Assembly: GCF_025506335.1 (NCBI RefSeq)
Contig: NZ_JANZYO010000002.1
Location: forward strand, 482,221 to 546,220
Reading direction: 5' to 3'
Source: Mumia quercus
GTDB lineage: Bacteria; Actinomycetota; Actinomycetes; Propionibacteriales; Nocardioidaceae
DNA length: 64,000 bases
Part shown: in pieces, positions 40,853 through 49,139 of the stretch
Layout: each line of letters starts with the position of its first letter
How positions within the stretch are numbered: position 1 is the stretch's first letter
Notes under the pieces: generated by a model
Told to the model about the DNA's origin: nothing
Databases searched by the model: none
Seen by the model: the letters and a program-made list of their open reading frames with translations, nothing else
Made by a program: the position numbers and the translations under genes

Positions 40853-42262
40853 CCGGGGCGGTGGGCGTCAGCTCCCCGGGCCGCCACGTCCGCGCGAACC
40901 ACGGCTCGAGCGGCCCGTACAGGCGCAGCATCGGGAACCAGCTCTTGCCGGGCACGGTCTGGATCCAGTTCGCCTCGCGCCCCTCGGGTGCGACCGGTCC
41001 GAACCAGATCGTGGTCGACCCGTCGTCGTCGGCGGCGACGTCGCCGGTCAGGCTCATGACGCTGGGGTACGGGTCGGCGGTCTGCAGCAGCGAACGCGTC
41101 TGCGTGTCGTAGACGTCGATCGACCAGAAGTTCTTCGCGGGCGGGTCGGCGGGCAGGGTCAGCGTGTACGTCCTGGCCCCGTCGAGGACCTCCCCCTCGG
41201 CGTCGCGAACGGCGTACGCGTACGCGGAGCCGGAGCCGACCTGCGCGTGCGCCATGGCGGGCGTGATCACGGTCGCGAAGTAGTGGAACTGCGTACGGGC
41301 GTCGAGGAGCCGTGCACCGTCGCGGAGGAACTCGTAGCTGCCTCCGAGGAACGCCGACATCCACGCGGACCCCTCGTAGAGGTACGCCTCGGGATCACGG
41401 GGCGCGTAGACGAGGGCGCGGCTGATCGCCGCACCCGTCCGCGCTGCGTCGTCGAGGACCGCGCGCAGGCGGTCGTCGGGCGCGAACGGCTTGCCGTGGA
41501 CGATGCCGAGGCCCGCGAGCTGGCCCGCACGCTCCGGGTCCAAGGAGCCGGTGGGCTCCTCCTGGACCAGCTCGTCGATCTCCTCGAAGAACGAGAAGTC
41601 GTTGGCGTGGACGGTGTTGAACACCGCGTCGGCGATGTTGACGTACTCCATGGCAGGGGGTCGTGCGCCTCGGCGAACGGGTAGACCGTCGTCTCCTTGA
41701 GCGCCGGGACGCCACCGAGCGCCCGGAAGACCACCCAGTTCGTGAACGTCGGCGTCCGGTAGACGAAGTAGTCGTCGGGCACCTCGCCGTCGTAGCCGGG
41801 CGGCAGGAACAGGTAGCGGCCGCCCTCGCCGCGGTCGGGTCCGGCGAGGCCCATGTCGGCCACGTAGCGGAACCAGAAGTCGTCGACGACGCACAGCGAC
41901 TGCTTCGGAGGCTCGATCACCATCGGCCCGTGGGCCCGCAGGTCGAGGAACATCGTGCCGTACGTGGTCTCGGTGTTCGGGGTGAGGAAGAAGCTCCCCG
42001 AGCTCGCGCGGGGGTCGGTGTAGGCGAGCTGGTGCGGTCCGGTGAGGCCGATGCTGCGGAGGCCACGTCGCATGGCGACGAGCGCGGCGCCCGGGACGGA
42101 GTTGAGGAAGACCTCGACGCCGCGCAGGAAGTCGAGCCCGTCGTACAGCCTCGCGACAGAGTCACCGACCGGGACGCCGTCGAACAGCGTGAACTCCCCC
42201 AACGGTGTCGACAGGTGGGAAGGAGTGCTGACGGCCTCCCTCGCCTTCGCCAGGTCTGTCAC
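40821..42262 (-). pseudogene. DUF1254/DUF1214 protein gene split by a frameshift in a homopolymer
   Basis: The N-terminal half is read from ATG 42262 (MTDLAKAREAV, SSGSFFLTPNTETTYGTMFLDLRAHGPMVIE, NWVVFRALGGVPALKETTVYPFAEAHDP) and stops making sense at about 41660. The C-terminal half continues in another frame (MEYVNIADAVFNTVHANDFSFFEEIDELVQEEP) to the DUF1214 end with SWFPMLRLYGPLEPWF. Adding one G to the G5 tract at 41656-41660 would rejoin the frames as AEAHDPPAMEYVN, the usual family continuity. Either a recent mutation, a phase-variable tract or a sequencing error. Intact members are periplasm- or cytoplasm-located proteins of unknown activity. Confidence 0.85.
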
Positions 42263-42342
42263 GTGCGGCCCCCTCGTGTCGTGGCCGCCCGCGCGACCTG
42301 GTCGGAGGGTAGTGCGCGAGGACGGTCGCCGCCGGAGAGGTT

Positions 42343-42879
42343 TCAGCCGTTCTCGGGCTCGGGGACGAGGACGGTCGCCAGGCTGACGCGGCGCTTTCCC
42401 TGCCCGTCGTCCACGAGGTACGGCGCGAGCAGCTCGCCGAGTCCGGCCTGGATCGCCGCGAGGTCGTCCGTCGTCACGTAGAGCGGCGTCGCCCCGAAGC
42501 CGAGGAAGTCCCTCGTCGTCGGGTCCTCGTGCGCGACGGAGCGGTCGAAGGCGCCGCTCACGTCACCGAGGAAGGTGAGAAAGGCCGTACGCAGCTGGGC
42601 GTCGCTCATCATCTGGAGCTCGTCGTGGTCGACGTGCGCCATCCGCTCCCCCAGCGCGAGCGTGCGCTCCACGGCCCCGCGTACGCGTCGTTCTCCGACC
42701 ACCTCGAGGATCCCGGCCTCCACGAGGGACGCGACGTGCCGGTAGAGCGTGGCCTGCGTGACGTCCGGAAGCGCTTCGCGCAGCTCGGCGGTCGTGAGCC
42801 GGCGTCCCCCGAGCTGCTGGACGATCCGCAGACGCACCGGATGCGTCACCACATCGGTCACCGACGTGCGTGTCGCCAT
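42343..42879 (-). CDS. ArsR/YdfH-like winged-helix transcriptional regulator
   Basis: A 178-residue regulator with N-terminal winged helix VTHPVRLRIVQQLGGRRLTTAELREALPDVTQATLYRHVASLVEAGILEVVGERRVRGAVER and a helical C-terminal half of the YdfH-type. ATG 42879 follows GAGGAG; the eight codons upstream have no site. It is divergent from the gene at 42955, with an imperfect inverted repeat (CATCATT near 42892 and GATAATG near 42906) between. That neighbour is its likely target. Confidence 0.83.
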   Translation of the reverse strand: MATRTSVTDVVTHPVRLRIVQQLGGRRLTTAELREALPDVTQATLYRHVASLVEAGILEVVGERRVRGAVERTLALGERMAHVDHDELQMMSDAQLRTAFLTFLGDVSGAFDRSVAHEDPTTRDFLGFGATPLYVTTDDLAAIQAGLGELLAPYLVDDGQGKRRVSLATVLVPEPENG

Positions 42880-42954
42880 GAGGACTCCTCTCATCATTCT
42901 CACTCTGATAATGTTCGCAACGACAGATTGATTCTAGAGCGACGGAGGACCCTC

Positions 42955-43323
42955 ATGACGCACGTCAGCGCCGATGCCACCGGCATCCACGTCACGTTCC
43001 CGGGCTGGGAGCGGTGGATGGCCGGCCGGGCGACGTTCAGCGCTCCCTACGACGCGGTCACCGGCGTGACGGTCGAGCCGGGGTGGTCGTCCGAGGTGCT
43101 CGGCTTCCGCTCGGGACTCGTCGTCTCGGGATACCTGAAGGTCGGCACGTTCCGGCACCCGTCCGGTGCTCGGCGCCTGGTCTCGATGCGGCGCGGGATG
43201 CCGCTGCTGCGGGTGGCGCTCGACCGCGCGGCTTCAGGGTTCGACGAGCTCCTCCTCAGCACGTCTGACGCGGTGCAGATCGCCCACGCGCTCGAGGCGG
43301 CCACCGGGCGACGAGCGGACTAG
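42955..43323 (+). CDS. Hypothetical protein, possible PH-like fold
   Basis: A 122-residue protein without signal peptide or membrane helix. It is beta-rich (GIHVTFPGWERWMAGRATFSAPYDAVTGVTVEPGWSSEVL) and ends in a helix (SDAVQIAHALEAATG), the arrangement of a small bacterial PH-like domain; I do not recognise a named family. GGAGGAC precedes ATG 42955, and GATAAT at 42906-42911 is a plausible -10. Divergent from, and probably controlled by, the winged-helix regulator at 42343. Confidence 0.7.
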   Translation: MTHVSADATGIHVTFPGWERWMAGRATFSAPYDAVTGVTVEPGWSSEVLGFRSGLVVSGYLKVGTFRHPSGARRLVSMRRGMPLLRVALDRAASGFDELLLSTSDAVQIAHALEAATGRRAD

Positions 43324-43361
43324 GCTGAGGATCCGAGCCCGGGGCGAGCACGGAGGACGCG

Positions 43362-43655
43362 ATGTCCGGCGGAGACTGGAAAGACATGTTCGGCGCGGCC
43401 TGCACGGGAGACGTCGCTCTCGTGCAGTACCACCTCGACCAGGGCGTCGACGTGGACTACGCCCATCCCGAGCTCCAGTCGACGGCGCTCGTCGCGAGCA
43501 TCCTCGCCCGTCAGGAAGAGGTCGCCGGGGTGCTGCTCGACCACGGCGCCGACCCGCACCTCGAGTCCGAGCTCGACGAGATGACGCCGGCCCAGGCCGC
43601 GCGCCACATGCGCATGACCGCGCTCTCCGCACGGCTGAGCGGCCTCGGCGCATGA
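43362..43655 (+). CDS. Small ankyrin-repeat protein
   Basis: A 97-residue protein composed of about two and a half ankyrin repeats: DMFGAACTGDVALVQYHLDQGVDVDYAHPE, TALVASILARQEEVAGVLLDHGADPHLE and TPAQAARHMRM. Ankyrin units mediate protein binding. GGAGGACG precedes ATG 43362. The stop overlaps the start of the alpha/beta hydrolase (ATGA), so the two are coupled and may interact. Confidence 0.85.
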   Translation: MSGGDWKDMFGAACTGDVALVQYHLDQGVDVDYAHPELQSTALVASILARQEEVAGVLLDHGADPHLESELDEMTPAQAARHMRMTALSARLSGLGA

Positions 43656-44446
43656 GGCCGGTCGCGGAGGGACAGTTCTCGACCGGTCTGCACTACCTGC
43701 GCGTCGGCGACGGCCCGCCGCTGATCGTCTCGCCCGGGCTCGGCACGGACCACCTCAACCCGACCGGGAGCGCACGCAAGCGGGCGCTGGCCTGGGCAGC
43801 GCCGTTCGCGGAGCACTTCACGGTCTACCTGACGAACCGTCGCCCCGGCCTGGTCCCAGGGGTGACCATGGGCGACATCGCGGCCGACTACGCGCACGTG
43901 ATCGAGCACGACATCGGTCGCCCTGCCGTCGTCCACGGCACCTCGACCGGCGGGTCCGTCACCCTCCAGCTCGCCGTCGACTCGCCCGCCCTCGTCGAAC
44001 GGCTGATCGTCGCCGCCTCGGCCTGTCGCCTGTCGGAGCACGGGCGACAGGTGCAGGCGGAGCTGAAGGCGCTCGTCGAGGCGGGCGACCGCCGTGGCGC
44101 CACCGCCCTGCTCCTCGGGAGCCTCGCACCGCGGTCGCTCTCGCTCCCCGTGCGCGGCGTCGGGTGGCTCGTCGGCAACGCCTTCGCGAAGGGCGACGTG
44201 TCCGACATGATGGCGACGATCGACGCCGAGGACGCGTTCGACGTCGAGTCGGACCTCCACCGCATCGAAGCCCCGACGCTGGTGCTCGGCGGCAGCGACG
44301 ACCCGTTCTACTCCGAGGAGATCTTCCGTCTGACGGCGGAGGGCGTACGAGAGGGCCGTGCCGTCATCTTCGACGGGAAGGCCCACGCGTACGCCTCCAT
44401 CGCGAAGGTGCCGAGGGCGGTCGCTCTCGGCTTCGCGCTGGGCTGA
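43652..44446 (+). CDS. Alpha/beta hydrolase
   Basis: A 264-residue alpha/beta-hydrolase-fold protein. The oxyanion-side segment PPLIVSPGLGTDHLN, nucleophile elbow HGTSTGG (Ser), acid strand PTLVLGGSDDPFYSEE and C-terminal His in DGKAHAYAS make a complete triad. The substrate is unknown. Translation is coupled to the ankyrin protein. The stop is only one base from that of the convergent Erm gene. Confidence 0.85.
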   Translation: MRPVAEGQFSTGLHYLRVGDGPPLIVSPGLGTDHLNPTGSARKRALAWAAPFAEHFTVYLTNRRPGLVPGVTMGDIAADYAHVIEHDIGRPAVVHGTSTGGSVTLQLAVDSPALVERLIVAASACRLSEHGRQVQAELKALVEAGDRRGATALLLGSLAPRSLSLPVRGVGWLVGNAFAKGDVSDMMATIDAEDAFDVESDLHRIEAPTLVLGGSDDPFYSEEIFRLTAEGVREGRAVIFDGKAHAYASIAKVPRAVALGFALG

Positions 44447-44447
44447 C

Positions 44448-45221
44448 TCAGACGCGCCGTCGCCCCAGAGCGATCCACAACGACGCCCACTGCGACGGCG
44501 TGAGGTCACGCGGCAACGCGCCCTTCGCGACCTCGGCGCCCGTCAGCGCGCGCGCCACCACCCGAGGTGGCTGACCGCTCGCCCGGGCGAGGATCTGCTC
44601 CAGACCCGAGCCGCGTCCCGTGAAGACCGCACGGACGAGCTGCTCGTACGGGGCACGCTCGCGTGCGGGGACGAGCGGTCGGGCGCGACGCTCGACGGTG
44701 AGGATCCCGCCGTCGACGCTGGGCATCGGGGTGAAGTGACGGGCCGGCACCCGCTGGTCGAGCCCGAACGAGAACCACGGCGCGGTCTGCGCCGTCATCA
44801 TCGTGCTCCCCCCGACTCCCGCGCGCTTGCGGGCGACCTCCCACTGGGTGAGCACGATGGCGTGACGCCATCCCGGCGAGCGGAGCAGGCGTCGCAGGAT
44901 GGGGGTCGTCAGGTGGAAGGGGACGTTGCCGACCACCACCGGACGGTCGAGCGGGACGTCGAGCGCGTCAGCGTGCCGGACGGTGACGGACGGCAGCTGC
45001 GCGCGGAGACGGCTGACCCGCCGCCGGTCGAGGTCGAGGGCGACGAGGTCGCGTCCGAGACGGGCCAGCGGGTGCGTGAGCGCGCCGTCGCCGCAGCCGA
45101 TCTCGAGGATCGGCCCTTCCGTCGCGCGGACGAGCGCGACGATGCGCTCGATGGTCGGACGGTGGTGGAGGAAGTTCTGACCGAGCTCGTGTCGGCCGCC
45201 GTGAGGGGTATGTGATCGCAT
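44448..45221 (-). CDS. erm: 23S rRNA adenine-N6-methyltransferase, Erm family
   Basis: A 257-residue methyltransferase of the KsgA/Erm family. Motif I is ILEIGCGDGALT, motif II the acidic ALDLD, and the catalytic motif IV is NVPFH in place of NLPF/NIPY, with the Erm start HELGQNFLHH. Actinobacterial Erm enzymes methylate A2058 of 23S rRNA and give macrolide-lincosamide-streptogramin resistance. ATG 45221 has TTGGAG about six bases upstream. The 180-base region ahead contains a promoter, a 22-codon leader ORF and alternative hairpins, suggesting drug-inducible attenuation. A two-component system and ABC exporter lie directly upstream. Confidence 0.9.
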   Translation of the reverse strand: MRSHTPHGGRHELGQNFLHHRPTIERIVALVRATEGPILEIGCGDGALTHPLARLGRDLVALDLDRRRVSRLRAQLPSVTVRHADALDVPLDRPVVVGNVPFHLTTPILRRLLRSPGWRHAIVLTQWEVARKRAGVGGSTMMTAQTAPWFSFGLDQRVPARHFTPMPSVDGGILTVERRARPLVPARERAPYEQLVRAVFTGRGSGLEQILARASGQPPRVVARALTGAEVAKGALPRDLTPSQWASLWIALGRRRV

Positions 45222-45304
45222 GGAGCGCTCCAACCGGAGAGGAGAGGAGCACCCGGGCACGGGGAGTGGGGCGTCGCGCTGCCGGGTGCGTGGGCATCCG
45301 GGAG

Positions 45305-45349
45305 GACGGCGCGGTCAGGTGAGGGACTGCGCCGTCAGGCGCGGCGCAG
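45305..45349 (-). promoter_or_regulatory. Attenuator-like alternative hairpins ahead of erm
   Basis: Read on the minus strand, segment A (45349-45343) CTGCGCC can pair with GGCGCAG at 45333-45327, while GACGGCGC (45336-45329) can instead pair with GCGCCGTC (45312-45305). Both stems are perfect, seven and eight bases, and share the middle segment, so only one forms at a time. The leader-peptide stop codon (45335-45337) lies in the shared segment. Confidence 0.55.
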
Positions 45350-45403
45350 GCGCGCCGAGGGGGCGCACGCGTACGCGCCGGCCAGCGCGGAGGTGATCAA
45401 CAT
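45335..45403 (-). CDS. Putative erm leader peptide (22 residues)
   Basis: ATG 45403 to TGA at 45335 encodes 22 residues beginning MLITSALAGAY and ending SARLRRA. It begins seven bases after a TACGGT -10 hexamer, so the mRNA would start at or near the ATG (leaderless); an in-frame GTG lies three codons upstream. It precedes erm by 114 bases, and its stop sits inside the segment shared by two alternative hairpins. The arginine-rich end resembles macrolide-stalling leader peptides in general character, but stalling is inference. Confidence 0.5.
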   Translation of the reverse strand: MLITSALAGAYACAPSARLRRA

Positions 45404-45410
45404 GGACGCC

Positions 45411-45439
45411 ACCGTACGGACGACGGCCCGGGCTGTCAC
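45411..45439 (-). promoter_or_regulatory. Promoter of the erm leader
   Basis: On the minus strand GTGACA (45439-45434, five of six with TTGACA) is followed by exactly 17 bases and TACGGT (45416-45411). Predicted transcription begins at the leader-peptide ATG at 45403. Confidence 0.65.
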
Positions 45440-45452
45440 CCGAATATCGGCG

Positions 45453-46103
45453 TCAGCGCCCGAGGCCGGACTCGATCGCGAACACCACCAGCTGCGCCCG
45501 GTCGCGCGCCTGCAGCTTCACCATCGCGCGGCTGACGTGGGTGCGGACCGTGTCCGGGCTGACCACCAGGGCGTCGGCGATCTCCTGGTTGGAGCGCCCG
45601 GTGGCGACCCAGCCGAGGATCTCGCGCTCGCGCTCGGTGAGCGCTCCCAGCTGCGGGTGCGGACGCGCAGCGGCCGGTCCCCCGCTGAACCGCTCGATCA
45701 CGGTGCGCGTCACCGACGGTGCGAGCAGCGACCCGCCGGCGGCCACCACGCGGATGCCGTCCAGCAGCGCCGTCGGCTCGGCGTCCTTCAGGAGGAAGCC
45801 GCTGGCGCCGTTGCGCAGCGCCTCGAAGACGTACTCGTCGAGCTCGAAGGTCGTCAGCATCACCACCCGTACGTCGTCGAGCGCCTGGTCGCGGGTCACC
45901 TCGGCGAGCAGCGCCAGGCCGTCGAGCACCGGCATCCGGATGTCGCAGAGGACGACGTCGGGACGGGTCCGCCGGATCAGCGCCAGCCCGTCGCGGCCGT
46001 CGACGGCCTCGCCTACGAGCACGAGGTCCGGCTCGGTCTCGACCAGGGTGGCCAGGCCCATCCGGACCAGCGGCTGGTCGTCGACCAGCGCCACCCTGAT
46101 CAC
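45453..46103 (-). CDS. NarL/FixJ-family response regulator
   Basis: A 216-residue regulator: receiver domain with VDDQPLVRMG, phosphoacceptor Asp in VVLCDIRMPVLDG, Thr in VVMLTTF and Lys in FLLKD; then a LuxR-type HTH, LTEREREILGWVATGRSNQEIADALVVSPDTVRTHVSRAMVKL. The start overlaps the stop of the cognate kinase by four bases. The pair is divergent from an ABC exporter, the usual layout for drug- or peptide-responsive two-component systems, and that exporter is the expected target. Confidence 0.92.
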   Translation of the reverse strand: MIRVALVDDQPLVRMGLATLVETEPDLVLVGEAVDGRDGLALIRRTRPDVVLCDIRMPVLDGLALLAEVTRDQALDDVRVVMLTTFELDEYVFEALRNGASGFLLKDAEPTALLDGIRVVAAGGSLLAPSVTRTVIERFSGGPAAARPHPQLGALTEREREILGWVATGRSNQEIADALVVSPDTVRTHVSRAMVKLQARDRAQLVVFAIESGLGR

Positions 46104-47209
46104 AGGTGCTCCGGCAGCGTCGCTCGGACGCGCAGACCCGATCCGTCGGCCGGGCCGACGTCGAGCGTGCCGCCGATCTCGGCGACCCGTGCGCGCATGC
46201 CGGGGATCCCCATGCCCTCATCCTTGCCGGAGGTCGGTCCACCGCGTCCGTCGTCGGTCACCGTCAGCACGAGCGCCCCGTCGACCAGGGCGAGGTCGAC
46301 GACGGCCCGCGTGGCCTCGGCGTGGCGCAGGACGTTCGTCAGCGCCTCCTGCGTGACCGCGTAGGCCACCTCGCCGACGCGTTCGTCGACCACCTCGGCA
46401 CCTCCGGTGCGCACGACCTCGATGCCCCCGGCACGCACGCGTTCGATCAGCGCATCGAGGTCGCCGATCCCGCGCGCGGGCCGGCGTACGGCGTCGCGGC
46501 CGGCCATGCGCCCGAGCTCCGTGCGGAGCGCGTCCAGCGACTCACGGCTCGTCGCGCGGATCGCCTCGAGGCTCGCGCGCGCCTTGTCCGGGTCGCGGTC
46601 GAGCACGTGGAGCGCGACGCCCGCCTGCATCGCGATCACCGCGAGCCCGTGGCCGACGCCGTCGTGCAGGTCCTGCGCCATCCGCAGCCGCTCCTCCGTC
46701 GCGGCACGGGCGGTCCGGTCGGCACGCGAGGCCTGGAGCTGGCTCACCGCGACCGCGACCGCACCCGCCGCCGCGACGACGGCGACAAGACCGATCGCCT
46801 GCCAGACCTCCTGCGTCCGGATGCTGTCGGTCGCGAGGGCCCGGCTCAGCAGCGCACCCGCCGCGACCAGCGCGGCGCCCGCGGCCCACGGGATCCAGCG
46901 CGCCGAACGCGTCCGCAGCGCGACCACGAAGGTGACGGTCGGCAGCGCGAGGAAGACCGGCCCGTCCGCGAACCCCGCACCGAAGTACACCGCCGTGCAG
47001 AGGCCGCTCGCGAGGAGCGCGAGCTCGGGCCGTACGGGGAGCACGCCCGGCACGACGGCGAGCGCGGCGACGAGGACGGCACCGAGGACCTCGCCGTGAC
47101 CGGCGCCTGCCTCACGGTTGGCGGCGAAGGTCCCGAACAGCACCACGATCAGCACGGTCCACGGCCACCAGGCGGGAGCGTGCGTCAGGTCCCTCCACCG
47201 GTCGCTCAC
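46100..47209 (-). CDS. HisKA_3-type sensor histidine kinase
   Basis: A 369-residue kinase with about six N-terminal hydrophobic segments, a coiled-coil stretch, the phosphoacceptor region EERLRMAQDLHDGVGHGLAVIAMQAG and a C-terminal HATPase domain (VAYAVTQEALTNVLRHAEAT, VTDDGRGG, GIPGMRARVAEIGG). It lacks a large extracellular sensor, typical of intramembrane-sensing kinases. GTG 47209 is preceded by TATCCT and six bases, a leaderless arrangement. Partner of the NarL-type regulator. Confidence 0.92.
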   Translation of the reverse strand: MSDRWRDLTHAPAWWPWTVLIVVLFGTFAANREAGAGHGEVLGAVLVAALAVVPGVLPVRPELALLASGLCTAVYFGAGFADGPVFLALPTVTFVVALRTRSARWIPWAAGAALVAAGALLSRALATDSIRTQEVWQAIGLVAVVAAAGAVAVAVSQLQASRADRTARAATEERLRMAQDLHDGVGHGLAVIAMQAGVALHVLDRDPDKARASLEAIRATSRESLDALRTELGRMAGRDAVRRPARGIGDLDALIERVRAGGIEVVRTGGAEVVDERVGEVAYAVTQEALTNVLRHAEATRAVVDLALVDGALVLTVTDDGRGGPTSGKDEGMGIPGMRARVAEIGGTLDVGPADGSGLRVRATLPEHL

Positions 47210-47340
47210 GGGCCGAGGATAGAACGCGCCGAGCCCGGAGGCGTACGACCACGCGAGGCTCCGGCGTACGCAGATCCGCGTACGGCACTGCCGCGTCGGG
47301 GCGGACGCGTCACGGCCGTACGGCGACCACCGTGGAGCCC

Positions 47341-48258
47341 ATGAACGATCTGGTGGTGCAGACAGACGGGTTGACCAAGAGGTACGGCGACCGGCTCGCC
47401 GTGGACTCGGTCAGCATGACCGTACGACGGGGCGAGGTCTACGGATTCCTCGGCCCGAACGGGGCCGGCAAGACGACGACCCTGCGGATGATGCTCGGAC
47501 TGATCCGGCCGACGGCCGGCACGGCGAGCGTCTTGGGAACGACGGCTGGACGTCCTGACGTGACCGCCCGCGTGGGCGCGCTCGTCGAGGGGCCGGGCTT
47601 CTTCCCGTACCTCTCAGGACGCGACAACCTCCGGGTGATGGCCCGTTACCGAGGCCTCGGTGAGAACGCCGTCGAGGCCGCGCTGGCACGGGTGGACCTC
47701 ACGGACCGCGCGGGCGACACGTTCAAGGCGTACTCGCTCGGCATGAAGCAGCGGCTCGGCGTGGCGTCGGCGCTCATGGGCGACCCGGAGCTGATCGTCC
47801 TCGACGAGCCCACCAACGGGCTCGACCCGGCGGGCATGGCCGACATGCGTGCCCTCGTGTTCTCCCTCGCGCGCGGCGGGCAGACCGTGCTCCTGTCGAG
47901 CCACCTGCTCACGGAGGTCCAGGAGATCTGTGACCGGGTGGGCGTCATCAACGGCGGTCGCCTGCTGCGGGAGGCGCGTGTCGACGAGCTGCGCGGCGAG
48001 GCGAGCCTGCGCGTCCGGGCGACGCCGGAGGACACGGCGATCGCGGTGGCGATGAGGGTCGCCGGCGAGGACGCCGTACGTCGGACGCCTCTCGGGCTCG
48101 AGCTCGCGATGACGGCCGACGGTGCCCCCGCGCTGGTGCGCGACCTGGTCACCGCAGGGGTCGACGTCCACGAGGTGTCCCCCACCGAACGCAGCCTCGA
48201 GGAGGTCTTCTTCGAGATGACCAGCGAGGCACCCACGACGAAGGAGAAGGCAGCATGA
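47341..48258 (+). CDS. ABC exporter ATP-binding protein (BcrA/DrrA-type)
   Basis: A 305-residue ATPase with Walker A GPNGAGKTT, signature YSLGMKQRLGVASAL, Walker B LIVLDEPTNGLDP, H-loop SSHLLTE and the C-terminal extension common to DrrA/BcrA proteins. ATG 47341 has GGAG very close; GTG 47332 in the same frame is an alternative. It is coupled to the permease gene by ATGA and divergent from the two-component system. With erm nearby this could be an antibiotic efflux or immunity system. Confidence 0.92.
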   Translation: MNDLVVQTDGLTKRYGDRLAVDSVSMTVRRGEVYGFLGPNGAGKTTTLRMMLGLIRPTAGTASVLGTTAGRPDVTARVGALVEGPGFFPYLSGRDNLRVMARYRGLGENAVEAALARVDLTDRAGDTFKAYSLGMKQRLGVASALMGDPELIVLDEPTNGLDPAGMADMRALVFSLARGGQTVLLSSHLLTEVQEICDRVGVINGGRLLREARVDELRGEASLRVRATPEDTAIAVAMRVAGEDAVRRTPLGLELAMTADGAPALVRDLVTAGVDVHEVSPTERSLEEVFFEMTSEAPTTKEKAA

Positions 48259-49124
48259 CCACGTTGGTGGAGAACCCGGTCGCCCGGAGCACGCGGGCGG
48301 AGATGCTGCGGATGCGGAAGTGGCCGGCGGTGTGGGTGACGGTGGCCGTGTGGGTCGCGCTCGCCCTGGTGTTCGGCTACCTGTTCCCCTACCTGTCGTA
48401 CCGGACGGGCGACCTCAGCTTCGCCGGCGACGGCGACACCCGGGACCAGCTGCTCGCCGAGATGCTCCCGGCGGCGCTGCCGACCGTGCTGGTGCAGGGT
48501 CTGCCGATGTTCGGAGGGGCGCTCGCGCTGGTGCTCGGCGCGATCGTGGCCGGCAACGGGTACGGCTGGGGCACGTGGAAGACCGTCTTCACGCAGGGGC
48601 CGTCGCGCACGGCGACCGTGGGCGGCTCGCTCACCGCCCTCACGGTCACGGTCGTCGGCATCCTGGCGCTGACGCTGGTGCTGTTCACCGGTGTCTCGCT
48701 CCTCGTCACGGCGACGGAGTCGCAGGCTCTCGCCTGGCCGTCGGCAGGCGCGCTCGCCGAATCGTTCGCCGGTGGCTTCCTGGTGCTCGAGATGTGGGCC
48801 CTGATCGGCTACGCCTTGGGTACGGTGGCGCGGGGCCCGGCGCTGGCCGTCGGGCTGGGCCTGGTCTGGGCGCTCGTCGTGGAAAACCTGCTCCGAGGCG
48901 TCGGCGCCCTGCTCGGGCCGGTCGAGGCGGTGACGGAGGTGCTGCCGGGCACGGCCGGCGGCTCGCTGGTGGGCGCGCTCGTCGACGTCGCCACGAACCC
49001 CAACGAGACCCCGGGCGTCCTCGACGTGCTGTCCGGAGGCCAGGCGCTCGCGACCGTCCTCGCGTACTGCGTCGGCCTCGTGGTTCTCGTGCTCGTCGTC
49101 GTCAGGCGGCGCGACGTCACCTGA
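48255..49124 (+). CDS. ABC exporter membrane protein (ABC-2 type)
   Basis: A 289-residue permease with six hydrophobic segments: WVTVAVWVALALVFGYLFPYL, MFGGALALVLGAIVAGNGYGWGTWKT, LTALTVTVVGILALTLVLFTGVSLL, FAGGFLVLEMWALIGYALGTVARGP and others. It is the membrane partner of the preceding ATPase, overlapping by ATGA. No substrate can be assigned. Convergent with the YdcF-like gene, 15 bases away. Confidence 0.9.
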   Translation: MTTLVENPVARSTRAEMLRMRKWPAVWVTVAVWVALALVFGYLFPYLSYRTGDLSFAGDGDTRDQLLAEMLPAALPTVLVQGLPMFGGALALVLGAIVAGNGYGWGTWKTVFTQGPSRTATVGGSLTALTVTVVGILALTLVLFTGVSLLVTATESQALAWPSAGALAESFAGGFLVLEMWALIGYALGTVARGPALAVGLGLVWALVVENLLRGVGALLGPVEAVTEVLPGTAGGSLVGALVDVATNPNETPGVLDVLSGGQALATVLAYCVGLVVLVLVVVRRRDVT

Positions 49125-49139
49125 GCGTCGCGCGAGGCG

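Noticed and set aside
42257-42283. TGTCACG followed after 16 bases by CGTG, resembling an ECF41 promoter
   Set aside because: The -10 is CGTG not CGTC, it lies over the start of a minus-strand gene, and no plus-strand gene starts within several hundred bases.
47230-47330. Several CGTACG/GTACG palindromes in the divergent ABC/two-component promoter region
   Set aside because: CGTACG-type hexamers are common throughout this window, inside genes as well, so they cannot be taken as operators here.
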